Part shown: piece by piece, positions 42,935 to 54,539 of the stretch | Position numbering within the stretch: position 1 is the first letter of the stretch | Layout of the letters: each line of letters opens with the position of its first letter | From: Ilex aquifolium | Lineage: Eukaryota; Streptophyta; Magnoliopsida; Aquifoliales; Aquifoliaceae | Reading direction: 5' to 3' | DNA: 64,000 nt | Assembly (NCBI GenBank): GCA_951799425.1 | Contig: OX637409.1 | Location: 7,696,960-7,760,959 of the forward strand | The notes under the pieces: generated by a model | Seen by the model: the letters and a program-made list of their open reading frames with translations, nothing else | What the model was told of the DNA's origin: nothing | Database searches by the model: none | Position numbers and translations under genes: made by a program

Positions 42935-44480
42935 AATTTAACAATAGGTTAATAACACTTTTATCTTCTAAACATCAATTTTTTTAGTTTCATCCCAAAA
43001 AGATTCAATTTCGTTATTTTATCCTATTAAATTTTAATCCTAATCGTCCTTAATTATTCTTATTGAAATAGAAAACCCAAAATTATAATAGAACACCCAA
43101 AAATTGTAATCATTCTTACTGAAACAAAAAACTCAAAATTATATCGAATTAACACTAAATTAACATTCAATTCATCAAATTAATATTCAATTCATCAAAT
43201 TAACACCAAATTAACGTTCAATTCATAAAATTTATATTCAAATTCATCAAATTAACACTCAATTCATTAAATTATTCAATTTTTTTAATCAACACCAAAG
43301 TAACATCTAATTCCATCCAATTAATATTTAATTCATCAAATTTACACTAACTTAACATTCAATTTCATCAAATTCATATTAAATTTATCTAGTTAACATT
43401 AAATTCATCAAATTAACATTCAATTCATCCATTTAATACCAAATTCATCAAATTAAGACCAAATCAACATTCAATTCATTAAATTTATATTCAAATTTAT
43501 CTAATGAAAACTCAATTCATCAAATTAACATTCAAAATTAACTAATTAACTTTAAATTAATCAAATTAGCATTCAATTAATGTAAATTTAATGTTAAATA
43601 GTTGAATTTGAATGTTAATTTGATGAATTGAATGTTTATTAGATGAAATTGAATGTTAATCTAGTATAAATTTGATGAATTGAATATTAATTGGATGAAA
43701 TTACATGTTACTTTGGTGTTGATTTGATAAATTGAATCTTCATTTGATGATTTTAGATATTAATTTGATGAATTGAGTGTTAATTGGATGAATTTGAATA
43801 CAAATTTTATGAATTGAATGTTAATTTGGTGTTAATTTGATGAGTTGAATATTAATTGGATGAGATTGAATGTTAAGTTGATGAATTAAATGTTTATTAG
43901 TTGAATTTGAATGTTAATTTGATGAATTAAATATTTATTAGATAAAGTTGAATGTCAATTTGAAGAATTCAATGTAAATTTGATGAATTAGATATTAATT
44001 GGATGAAATTGTATGTTACTTTGATTGTGATTTGATAAATTGAATCTTTATTGGATGTTAACGGCTCGTCTGAGACTATTCAAACACAAATTAAATACTT
44101 TAAGGATCAAAGTGACAAATGTGTATAATTTTAGGGATAAAAGTTTTATTAACGATTTGTTAGAAAAAGTAAGTCAGGTCCTAATTTAACAAATGGTTAA
44201 TAACACTTTCATCCCTAAAGTTGTACACATTTGTCAATTTGGTCTCTAAAGTATCAATTTTATCAATTTGATTGCTAAAATATTCAATTTGTGTTTAAAT
44301 AGTCTTAGACGAACCTTTAACATTCAAAATCATCCAATAAAGATTCAATTTATTAAATCAAAACCAAAATATCATGCAATTTCATCAAATTAATATTAAA
44401 TTCATCAATTTTATACTAAATTAATATTCAATTTAACCTAATTAATATTCAAGTCAATAAATTAACATTCAAATTCATTT
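42935..44480. repeat. Alternating inverted-repeat block
   Basis: Three segments in forward, reverse, forward order: about 42940-43575, 43576-44172 and 44180-44480. AACAAATGGTTAATAACACTT (44188 on) mirrors the sequence ending near 44165 and resembles 42941 on. The arms are filled with ATTCATCAAATTAACATTC-type repeats or their complement. The best centre of symmetry is near 44172. It could be a fold-back element followed by a partial copy. No coding potential. Confidence 0.7.
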
Positions 44481-44484
44481 AATT

Positions 44485-44940
44485 AACTTTATTTTTTTTA
44501 GAGAAATAAAATTTTATTCAAGAATACAAAGAATTACAAGAATCACAGGGGAATGACGCATTCGCCGACCCCCAAAGAATACAAGAATCAAGAAAGCAAA
44601 ACAAATTTGTCTAGCTTTTACAATGCAACAATTACAAAGGTAGTAGCTACTCCCCCAAACAGAGCAGGTTGTACAATATTTATAATCCCATTCTTAATTT
44701 GGTGGGATTTGTGGCGAGATCATCGTTTCCTTCCCGTGGTGTCCTGCTTGATTCTAGGCGACGATTATGGTGGTTTAAGGGTTTTGTGCCTGAATTGGAG
44801 CTAGTTTCTGTTTGGGGGGTGTCTCATGACTGCCAGCTGTCATTCATGCGTTCTCCTCGGAACGCAGGTCGAGAGGGTCCCGAATCCGGATTGGCGAGCT
44901 CAGAATCTCTTGACTGAGCTCCCTACCTGACCTCCATATC
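44485..44940 (-). mobile_element. LINE 3' tail
   Basis: Minus-strand sequence ends TGAATAAAATTTTATTTCTC then a poly(A) (T-run at 44490-44499 on the plus strand), preceded by TTCTTGTAATTCTTTGTATT, a common end of plant L1 elements. About 450 bases; RT is missing. The upstream limit is uncertain. Confidence 0.6.
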
Positions 44941-45958
44941 TGAGCTCATATTTAGAATTTTTCTAAGTATTATCAATTACAATCTTTTTAGCGTTACAAC
45001 TCTTTTGGAGTTATAACTTTTTTGTTCAAATATATATCGATTTCACTGATCATATAATTTTTTTAGTGAATACGTATAATGTAAGGAAGACCATTTATTT
45101 TTTGGTAATATATCGAAAAGTAAGTGACGGTATTGAAGTGTAATTCCACCCCTTAAGGGTCAATCAACCTTATTTGTTAAAGAACATGTTTTTAAGCTAA
45201 CTCTAATTACGGTGGTTGACTCAGAGCGAAAGCAAGCCTGAACACTTTGTTAAAAAAAGGCAAAAGGGCCAAAAGGAGAACATGGCCCACAAGTAGTCAC
45301 TATATCAGATGTGTTTATGTTACTGTGTGAAAACCCCCTTCTCCAAACATGTTTAAGATTATTGTACCAAAAAAATTAATATTTTAAAATAAATTATTAT
45401 TTTTTTGAGTTTAATTAATTTTTAAATTGAGTTAAATTATTATTAAATAGTGTTAAATTATGAAAAAATTTAAAATTAATTCTAAATATTAGAATTGATT
45501 ATGAAATGTTAGGATTTAACATAAATAATCTTATTTCTTTTTCAATTTCAACAAATTTAATTGTATAGTAATTTTTGTACTACCCCCAAAAACAACTTTT
45601 CTATAATTACCCAACCTATAGGTTGCATGCATTCTCTAATAACAATTTTTTTTTTGGTTTATCAGGGCATAAGAGTTTCATGTTGTAGACATATGATATT
45701 GGCTAAAACATATTACAAAGCAATGTAGCCATGAAACACAAGAAGCAGCAATGAAATTTGTACACTAAATTAAAGGCAAAAAGGACAACATGAACATCTG
45801 TTGTCCAAATTAACCACCGTGGTGGTACCTCAGTTTGGGAACATCGTTCAATATGAAACAACATAAATATTAATACAACAACTGACGAAGATGACAAAGA
45901 AGAAATACAATATTTATAATCTATCGATTTCCAAACTCAAGACAACCTAGGATTGCAA
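44941..45958. other. Intergenic between the LINE tail and the P450 gene
   Basis: AT-rich. The right side should contain the P450 3' UTR (minus strand). No ORF, RNA gene or repeat family recognised. Confidence 0.4.
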
Positions 45959-48900
45959 TCAAGGCAAGGATGACAACTTCTTCACCAAAAGGTTCGCTCC
46001 ATGTCCAGGCTCGACGACCAAATTCAGAGCAGGTGAGTGAACATATTTTGGGGAGAGAGAGAGAGAGAAATTGGACAAAATGAGAGAGATTAGTATCTTC
46101 AGTTCAACCAAGGCCAAGTTCTGCCCAAGACAGACTCTTGGTCCAACCCCAAATGGCATGTACAAGTGTGGAAGCTTGCAAGCACCTGTGATCCCATTTG
46201 CAAACCTGTCTGGATTGAATTTGTAGGAGTCTGGTCCCCAAATTTCAGGGTCAGTGTGGAGTGTTGTCACCAAGGTCCAGAGATTCACACCCTTGGGAAC
46301 ATTAATGTTTCCAAATTTCATGTCTGTCAAGGCCTCCCTTGACACCACAACCACTGGAGGGTAAAGGCGCAGTGACTCGTTTATCACCATAGTCAGCTGC
46401 AAATCAAGTTGAAATAATAATACACAGTTAGTACATAGTTTGGTATCCTTTAGAACATGGATGACACTAGCCTGACTCATTTGTAAATTACAAATCCACT
46501 CGGTCTAGATGGTTATAAAACCAAGTCACAGTAATCCTCACAAGAATCCATACTATGATACCTGTTTCATCTTCCGAATCATATCAGAGTCTGGAATTCG
46601 ACCTCTGCAAATCTGGACAACCTCGTCACGAATCCGATCTTGCCATTCTAGATTTGAAGCCAACAACATAAGACACCATGTGGCTGAAACCGCAGTGGTC
46701 TCGTACCCAGCCAAATAGATGTTTTTGCAGTTATCAACAATGAATCGGTCAAGAGCATCTTGGCTTAGATCACTGTTTCTAGCACCTTCAAGTACCATTT
46801 GCAATAGGTCCTTCTCATAACCAGCTTCATTCCTCTCCTTCACCACCTTCAAGACTAGTGTGTGAATCTCCTTCTGCAATGCCCATGCTTCCCTGTTGCT
46901 CTTTGTTGGAAGATGTCTGCGATATAGGATTGGATTAAATTAGTTTCCCTCTCTCTTGATCGGGAAAAATGGTTTCATTGGTCAAAATTTTAGGTACATA
47001 ATAATATAGTTCAAAACACGCCCCGAATGGTACTATATAGAACTTTGAATTATTATTATGAATAAATCGAGAATTTGAATGACTTGTATATATTTACTAG
47101 ATCTAACCCTCCAAGGGAGGCGATAGCAAAATATGAACCATGTAAATCTATGTGTTTTTCATATTTACAAAACTTAAAAGTAAAAATGATACCTCATGCC
47201 AGGAATCCCAGCTGTCAAGACTTTCTTGGAAACAATTTCCTGGAGAGCTCTAAGCCTCAAGAAAATTTCTTCCCCCCTAGAATAATTGCTGCCAAAACAA
47301 GCTCTGGAAATCACATCCCCAGAGAAGCTTCTCATGTAATTGTCGATTTTTATGTCCGCCACACCACCCTCAGCCTCAATTAGACCATTCCATGAGCTCA
47401 CCAACGTTATTGCTGAATCTGTAATTAGCCTTGTCATTCCCTACAAATGCCAAACTTGTTACATGAATTTACTCTTTTTTTTTTGCAAAATAAAGTTAAA
47501 AATAATTTAAGGGTAGTTTAAGTGGTAACAGGGATAAACTGTAAGCTCAAACATCTCGATTCAAAATCTTGGCAAACTCTTGGGGTTAAATCACGAGGGA
47601 TATCCTTCATGAATACCTAGTCCCGACGTGGATGGTCTGCTTTTAACCGGACCGAAGAGAAGATTAGTTGAAATGGGCATAAACTGGCCGAAATACAAAA
47701 TAAATAAATAAAGCTAGGAAGCAACATGATTCTTTTTTTCCTTTTTTTAATCAATAAAATTAGATATACAATATAGTGAAGGAGAATTACACTTACACTC
47801 TTTGAGGTTTGTCACTTAAACACTCAGACCTCTTAACATTTGAAATATTACACACAGACCCCTTGAGGTTTGTACGCACGTGACACTTAGACTCCTACCG
47901 TTAGTATATCCGTTAGTAAATTATATCCAGACCCTCTGAAGTTTGTAGGCGTGTAATACTTAGACCCCTCAAGTTTGAAATGTTATACTTAGACCAAAAA
48001 TACTCCAATCAAAGATAGAATATAAAATATTTTAAATTTTACAAAAATTAATGTTTTATTATGTCATTTATTGAAATAAAATAAAAAATAAAAAATTATT
48101 TTTTCTTAAAAGATCATAATTAATATACAATTATACTATCTATTGAAATAAAACTAAAAAATCAAATAAGGGGTCAAATTGTAATAGACACAATATATTC
48201 TAGTTTTAATTGGGGTAATTTGATAGATTAATTTGGTTGTTTAAACGACTAAATTAAATTTTAATAGATAGTATAATTGTATACTAATTAGGATTTCTTT
48301 AAAAAAATAGATTTTTATTTTTGATTTTATTTCAATAAATAATACAATAGAACATGAATTTTAGTTTTAAAATTTAAAATATTTGATATTCTAGTAGTAT
48401 TTTTGGTCTAAGTATAACATTTTAAACTTAAAAGGTCTAAGTGTAATTTACTAACGGATATACTAACGCACATTTGACAGCAAGGGCCTAAGTGTTACAC
48501 GCATACAAACTTCAGGGGCTGTGTGTAATATTTCAAATATTGGAGGGTCTGAATGATTAAATGATAAATTTCAGGGATGTAAGTGTAATTCTCCGCATTG
48601 ATAACGTACCTTAACCTTCTCCATGTACAATTCGGGTGCAATGATTTTCCTCTGGTGAGCCCAGTAAGCGCCATTGGAGGTGAGAATACCATTTCCAAGC
48701 AAAGAACCGCGCTCTTTGGCTTGGTAGGAAGGCTTTCCCAAGTCTAAGGTTGCGGATGTGGTTATCTCTCTCACCATCTCAGGTTGGGTCACCAGAAGTA
48801 TTTGTGTGTTGCCAAGAGCAAACATAAATAATTCCCCTGCACACACATCAAGTTTGGAGAGAGAGAAAATTATTCATCATGAATTGGGCATAACCATCAA

Positions 48901-49856
48901 CTAGTTAAACTATCAAATTAGATTAAAACAATATCTTCTTCTTCTTCTTCTTTTTCAACGTGACAAGTGTTCGGGATCAGCTTACGTATACCTCAACTAA
49001 TTTTCTTCTCGATCTTATAAAGGCAGATCATTCATGTCGAGATTAAGATATTCATGAAAGATAAATCTCTTGTGATTTAACCTTAAAAAATTGTCAAGAT
49101 TTAAATTCAAGACGTTAGAATTTTCAACTCGTCTTTATTACCACTTTAAGTACCTAATTTATTAACAAAGTACCTTCAAAGTTGGCAATTTTTGACTCAT
49201 GGAAGAACTTTGGCCTTTTAAGCAAGGATCAAAATTCTGTTTTATTTCCACTCAAAATTCTGTTTTATTTCCACTCAAAATTCTGTTTCATGTTTCTGGG
49301 TATTTGGCCTCGCCCAATGTCACAAAATATTATCGAATTAAAATTTCTTTGTCTTTTTCAAAATATTTTCAAAAAGTTTGTGTTTCTGAACTAAGTGAAA
49401 ATATACACATAATAATAATTACGTAAAACTTACTTGATGAGACCATGATAAAAAGATACATATGCACACACATATACATACACACTTATGTTTGCATCTC
49501 CAACATTATCAAGGCTGATAGAGTGGTGTTTTATGAGGTCGGTTTTGTATACCATATTGACTCCTCCATTCATCAAGAAAAGGAAGAAGAATAGCTCCAC
49601 AGTTGTGAGAAGCTGGTGGTCCAGTGGTGGTAGCCTTGGCCGCAGCCGCAGCAGCTCGGGCCTTCTTGATATCCAAGATGTTGCCCAATATAAAAGTCGC
49701 CGGCGGTCCATTTATGCCCTGTTTCTTCAGCTCCGAACGGAGCTTACCCGGCTGCGCCACCAGAGCATTATACAGACGCACAAACACTGCCAACACACCT
49801 ACCAGAGCGATGGGTATCAATACCTTATACAGTATGAGGACCTCCATGACCAACAA
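45959..49856 (-). CDS. CYP714: Cytochrome P450, CYP714-like
   Basis: Five exons on the minus strand: 49856-49553, 48836-48610, 47440-47193, 46916-46562 and 46396-45959; all introns GT-AG and the phases match, giving 523 codons plus stop. An N-terminal hydrophobic anchor (about residues 3-25) suggests the ER membrane. Motifs: GPPATFILGN after the anchor; AGYETT in helix I; ESLR (ExxR); FNPDRFANG; heme loop FGVGPRVCLG with the Cys ligand. FSGDVISRACFGSNYSRG and YMPFGVGP-type segments are those of the CYP714 group in clan CYP72. Some CYP714 members inactivate or convert gibberellins; the substrate here is not known. The frame is intact. Confidence 0.92.
47503..47700 (+). mobile_element. SINE copy 2, in P450 intron 2
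   Basis: GGTAGTTTAAGTGGTAACAG, then CGATTCAAAATCTTGGCAAA and an A-rich tail at about 47693-47710. Same family as 32870-33110. Confidence 0.65.
47781..48594. mobile_element. Fold-back element in P450 intron 2
   Basis: 814 bp, starting GGAGAATTACACTTACA and ending with its complement TGTAAGTGTAATTCTCC. The inverted arms match, imperfectly, for roughly 350-400 bases each, covering phrases such as ATTTGAAATATTACACACAG. No transposase. I find no clear TSD. Long arms suggest a Mutator-like or fold-back MITE. Confidence 0.8.
48975..49158 (-). mobile_element. SINE copy 3, in P450 intron 1
   Basis: On the minus strand: AAGTGGTAATAAAGACGAG, then GAATTTAAATCTTGACAA and CACAAGAGATTTATCTTTCA, matching copy 1. 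Opposite orientation to copy 2. Confidence 0.65.
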
Positions 49857-49907
49857 TCTGACTCTCTCTCAGCCTTGACCTTTTTCCATTCTGCAATGAC
49901 CAAAAGC

Positions 49908-49921
49908 TGTTATATAGCGAA
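49908..49921 (-). promoter_or_regulatory. P450 TATA box
   Basis: CGCTATATAACAGC on the minus strand, about 55 bases upstream of the ATG at 49856. It would place the transcription start about 25-30 bases before the ATG, giving a short leader rich in CT (GGCTGAGAGAGAG). Confidence 0.6.
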
Positions 49922-50462
49922 AGTTGCGGGATAGGTTAATTATGTTGTTACTGTTTTTTTTTAAGAGAAATACTATAAAATCTAAATTTGTAACTTAAAT
50001 TTATATCTCAAATGAAATGGACCATTAGATGAGTGAGTTTCATCAATTTTTTTAAATGAGACTCACTGATCCAATGATCCCCATTCATTTAAAATGCAAA
50101 TTTGAATTGTAGATTTGAATTACATAACATTGTTTTATTTTTATTTTTTATGGTGGCGTTGTTTGAGTCGACTTATCACTTTCCTGGTCTAACAGGTAAT
50201 TCACACCGGAATTAGGAATAATTATTTTATAAGTAGTATAAATTTTTATCATAATTATAAATATTTTTATCATTATTATAACAATTATTTTTACTAACTT
50301 TTTCAATATCACAGCAATAATAAATACACTCATAACTTTTTCGATAGCAACTCCTATTTGTGTTATCTTATCTCTTGCAAATGCTTGGCTATTTGTGTTA
50401 TCTTATCTCTTGCAAATGCTGCCAAGCAAGCTTTACATTTCCCAATAGCTATGTCAACACTG
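49922..50462. other. Region upstream of the P450 gene
   Basis: AT-rich, with ATGATAAAAAT-like simple stretches (about 50240-50290) and a tandem TGTGTTATCTTATCTCTTGC (50357 and 50394). No other feature seen. The hAT-like element starts just beyond, about 0.6 kb from the ATG. Confidence 0.4.
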
Positions 50463-50470
50463 ATCACCAA

Positions 50471-51493
50471 CAGGGGGCAGAGGGAGGCATGGGCCAGAGT
50501 GGCCAAGTACCCCCCTAAAAAAAATAAAAAATTATTAGTTATGTATATATATATTATATATTTGTATAATATATTATTTGTGTCCAGCCAAAACTCAAGA
50601 TAAAAATGTTAGGCCCACATTATTTACCCAAAAGAATTAAAAAATTAAGTCCATTTAAAATAAAAAAATTTGAGTCTATCACTATCTACCCAAACTTATT
50701 AAAAATCAAATCTTTGACCTATCACAATCCATCCAAACCTATTAAAAAAATAAAACTTTTGGCCCAATATTAAAAACAAAATTTTTGGCCCACAATGAAA
50801 ACTTTAAAAACAAAACTTTTGGCCTACCATATTTCATTGTATCCACCATAATATTGTATTTTAGTGATATTGATTTAAATAAACTCATACTTAAATGATT
50901 GTTAATTTTTTGAATAATGTTATTGAAACCTAATTTTATGACCTAATACATTGCGACATTAAGTATAATAGTGAGTCTTAATAATTAATAAATTCTACTG
51001 TCTATCAAATAGTCACAAACCATTGGATCTCCATCAATTAAATCTCAAATTAGGTACAACTAATATAATTGTTAACTTTTAAACATGTCCGAATATGTTT
51101 TGAAGATATTGATGTTATTTTATAATTTTTTTTAAATTATAGGGTTAGTTCGTTATTATATAAAAATGTGTGTCGTTATGTAGTAAACTATAGGATCATA
51201 AATGGAAGATTGTTACCGCGATTTTATATATAAAAGAAATATTATTGATAAAATTAATTTGTAGCACTTTCAAATAATAAAAGCATATCAGAGTCAATTG
51301 TAAGTAATAATAATTAGTCACATTCTCGATAAGAAATTTTAATTATTATTTTTTTGTTATTTAGTATATCGATTTTTAATCTTCTATATTTAAAAAGTAT
51401 TAAATATAATTTATGAACTTTTACAGTCTAATAACAAAAAATTAAAACATATTAGTGTACCCACCCTAAAAAAAATTTCTGACTCCGCCCTTG
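50471..51493. mobile_element. hAT-like insertion upstream of the P450 gene
   Basis: 1023 bp flanked by a perfect 8-bp duplication ATCACCAA (50463-50470 and 51494-51501). Ends CAGGGGGCAGAG and, on the complement, CAAGGGCGGAG. The body is AT-rich with repeats of AAAACTTTTGGCCC; no transposase. Confidence 0.82.
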
Positions 51494-52035
51494 ATCACCA
51501 ATAATATACTGTAATGTCATTTGATTTCTTAATTTGATCCTAAAATTTGATCACCATAACATTACTGTTGTTTCATAACTCAAATTTTTTTTGTTGAACA
51601 GTACCTCGGAACTCAACCGACATCACATCATTTCATGTTATTACCTCTTGGCCGACCATGCCGGCGCCCATGGATTGTTTTGTCAGATGGTATTATTACA
51701 TAATTTTGTCGTGGCTGATAAATCTACTACTGTGCCCACAAACTGAATTTGACCTATAAATGTAAATTTTAATTCGATTTGATTTATAAATATTAATTAA
51801 CATAAAAAGAAAAACTCTATGATACCAAATTTTTTTTCTCGATATCGATACCATCGATTATCACTTTGAAAGAAAAAATTACAATCTATTTATACTACTT
51901 CTAAAAGTACCTTAAGGTGAAAATTTTTTGTTTAACTAAAATAACCTCAATAAAATAGTTATTGTATATTATATCTTTTTAGAGTTAATAGCATTATAAG
52001 TAATCTATTTATATCTATATCTATTTATCTATATT
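51494..52035. other. Intergenic, one possible repeat
   Basis: ACTCTATGATACCAAATTTT with CGATATCGATACCATCG (about 51810-51860) resembles phrases at 54540-54575 and 54990-55040, suggesting fragments of one AT-rich element family. Nothing else recognised. Confidence 0.35.
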
Positions 52036-52654
52036 TCTATATAATAAAGTAGCTTACAATTCAAATTTCAAAAGATAAACAAAATGACTTTTGCTATTCG
52101 CGGTTGAGATCGCTTTAAATTTTACTTTAAAATTAATCTAACGACTAATATTAACACCTTAAATTTAATAGGGAAAATAGGTCCCTAAGGGTGTGTTTGG
52201 AGTGACTTTTTAAAAGTACTCCTAGAAATTATTTCTCATAAGTACATTAAAAAAAATATATTATTTGAAATCGCCCCACCACTACCTCTACCACAACCGC
52301 CACCGCCACTGCCACTGCCGCCACCGCCACCGCCACCGCCACCACCGGCACCACTACCACTACCACCACCACCACCACCATCGTCGTCGTCGCCACTACC
52401 GCCGCCACCATCGTCGTCGCCGTCGCCGCCCCCACCGTCTCCCCCAATGCCACCACCACCGCCACCACCACAACCATCACCGTCTCCTACCACCACCACT
52501 GCCGCCCACCACCTCTCACCCCCACTACAAACCGATGCTTAAATTTTTTTATCTCTTCTCTATGTTTGTGATTTGATTTTAGATATGAAAACAAATATGT
52601 TTATTGTTTACCATTTTTTATTACTCTGTGCCTTCAGGCACAGGTAATAACTAG
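52036..52654 (+). mobile_element. Helitron, complete non-autonomous copy
   Basis: 619 bp from TCTATATAATAAAGTAGC to CTAG followed by T. The hairpin CTGTGCCTTCAGGCACAG (52626-52643) has perfect 7-bp arms, 7 bases from the end. It contains the CCACCG-type triplet tract (52265-52500). Same family, opposite strand, as 10822-20627. Confidence 0.9.
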
Positions 52655-52655
52655 T

Positions 52656-53821
52656 ATATAATAAAGTATAATACAATTCAAATCTCAAAAGATAAACAAA
52701 ATGACTTTTGCTTTTCGCGGTTAAGATCTCTTTAAATTTTACTCTAAAATTAATCCGACGGTTAATATTAACACCTCAAATTTAACATGAAAAGTAGGCA
52801 TCTAAGGGTGTGTTTTGGATGACTTTTTAAAAGTACTTCTAGAACTTAGAACTTTAAAAAAAAATAGTATTTGGAATCGCTCCATTACTGCTACCCCCAC
52901 CGCCACACCACCATCACCACTACCACCACCGTCATCGCCACCGCCCTATCACCACCTCTGTCACAATAACCATCACCTCCACCGTTGTCGTTGCCATCAC
53001 CACTGCCACCCTTAGATGTCTATTTAGCTTGTAACCTAACATTATTTTGAAGCGATGTGTACACTTATCATGTCCAATGCAATATTACTTTGAAATATTG
53101 GCAATGAGATTTGAAAAAAATCATAAAATTCGCAAGGTTTACGGATTGTGTTAGAACATTTATTTGTTTTATTTAGAGGTTAAGTCGTCTGCTTTGTGGT
53201 GAGCTCGATAGATATCAGTTGAGTGACATTGAAAACCTTGAAAATCTTCATACTTAGCTACAGAAGTTTATGTGATTGCATTCCGTATGTGCTTATTTCT
53301 TTGCTTAAAATTGTGCCAACTTTTGAGTATGCAGCTGCATAGCAAATAACTTCTGTGATAATTCGGATAAAATCATCTTTCTAAGTGATCGGATGCCTGA
53401 AGACAAGGTTATGAAGATGTATTGTGACGATAAAGATGTTGTACAAATTATTTTCAATAACTTAATATTTTTAGGTAAACTGTTACTTTGTTCGAGCAAT
53501 GGTTATGAGAAGAAAGCAAAATTGCAAACATGTCAAAGTTGAAGTTATCTGACATGTTTACAAAAGACTTGGACATCACCCTTTTTTCTTTTTGGCTATT
53601 GTTCAATTACAATTTAAGTCTTTTTTGAATTATTTGCTTCAACACTTTAAAGTGGGATACTTCAAAAGGTTCAGGTTTTTACTATAACTAGTAACCATTG
53701 TAACCTTTACTGTTTTGTAAATAACCATTATGATTTGTCTCCCTTATGTGCCCAAAAAATTAAAATATAAATTAGTATTACAAACTAAAATATTTTACGT
53801 ACAACGCACGTGTGCATCTAG
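52656..53821 (+). mobile_element. Second Helitron adjoining the first
   Basis: Directly after the first CTAG, a related 5' end begins again (ATATAATAAAGTATAATACA), followed by the same subterminal phrases and a short CCACCG tract (52880-53010). The likely 3' end is GCACGTGTGCATCTAG at 53806-53821, followed by T, a different hairpin from the first copy. The middle carries Copia-like sequence. Confidence 0.7.
53420..53570 (+). pseudogene. Copia RNase H fragment inside the Helitron
   Basis: MKMYCDDKDVVQIIFNN near 53415 and LKLSDMFTKDLD near 53540 resemble the C-terminal RNase H end of Copia pol, separated by frame changes. It may have been captured by the Helitron or inserted in it. Confidence 0.5.
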
Positions 53822-54539
53822 TAGTTATTAAAAAAAAGGTCAAGATTCATCATGAACTCTCAATATTGATCTAAACTTTTTTATGATTGATCATTTCTTT
53901 TAAAATTAATGATGCACAAAAGTAGATTTATGCACCACTTGTCGAGTAATTAATATAGATAATAGATATAGTAAATATAAAGATGAGATCAACACAAACA
54001 ACACAAGTATAGAGTGGTTCGGTCAGGGTGACCTACTCTACTTTGAAGATGGCGACGGTGGTCGGAGAACTTTATTGCTAAAGTAGTAGGCGGGGGAAGA
54101 GAGAGTAAGGGTAAGCTCTAGGTAGAGTGAAAAAACTATGAGAGAGATAGCTGTATAAAAAATGTGTAGAGATGTATACCTCATATGTAGAGGACTTACA
54201 ATTGAATTTATAGACACAAAACTTTAGGTGAGACGGTGGCGTGAGAGATATGTTACTAATCCTTCGGGGATGATAACTACAGTTAAGGATAAATACAATT
54301 AAAGATATGCGTGATCTTCGAGGTGGCTATCCCGATAATGATTCCCCACGTGCGCTGATCTCCCCAGACTCCTTGAACTTTAGACTGGGCCGAATCCATG
54401 AACTGAGTTTGACCTGCCTTTTAATTAATTTGGGCTTACCCATGAATTGAGCTTGGACCTAACTGAATCTGAGCTCATCAAAAATTATAACTTACACTTA
54501 AAAATAAAATTATAATTTAATCTTAAAAAATTATAATTT
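53822..54539. other. Unclassified repeat-like region
   Basis: GAGATCAACACAAACAACAC and GAGTGGTTCGGTC (about 53985-54020) and the GC-richer stretch to 54400 look like part of a retroelement LTR or leader, but no ends, TSD or coding motif were found. Confidence 0.35.

Noticed and set aside
47075..47383. Plus-strand ORF across the P450 exon 3
   Set aside because: Overlaps a well-supported exon on the other strand; no domain.
49488..49934. Plus-strand ORF opposite P450 exon 1
   Set aside because: A shadow of the P450 coding frame; codon use and motifs support only the minus strand.
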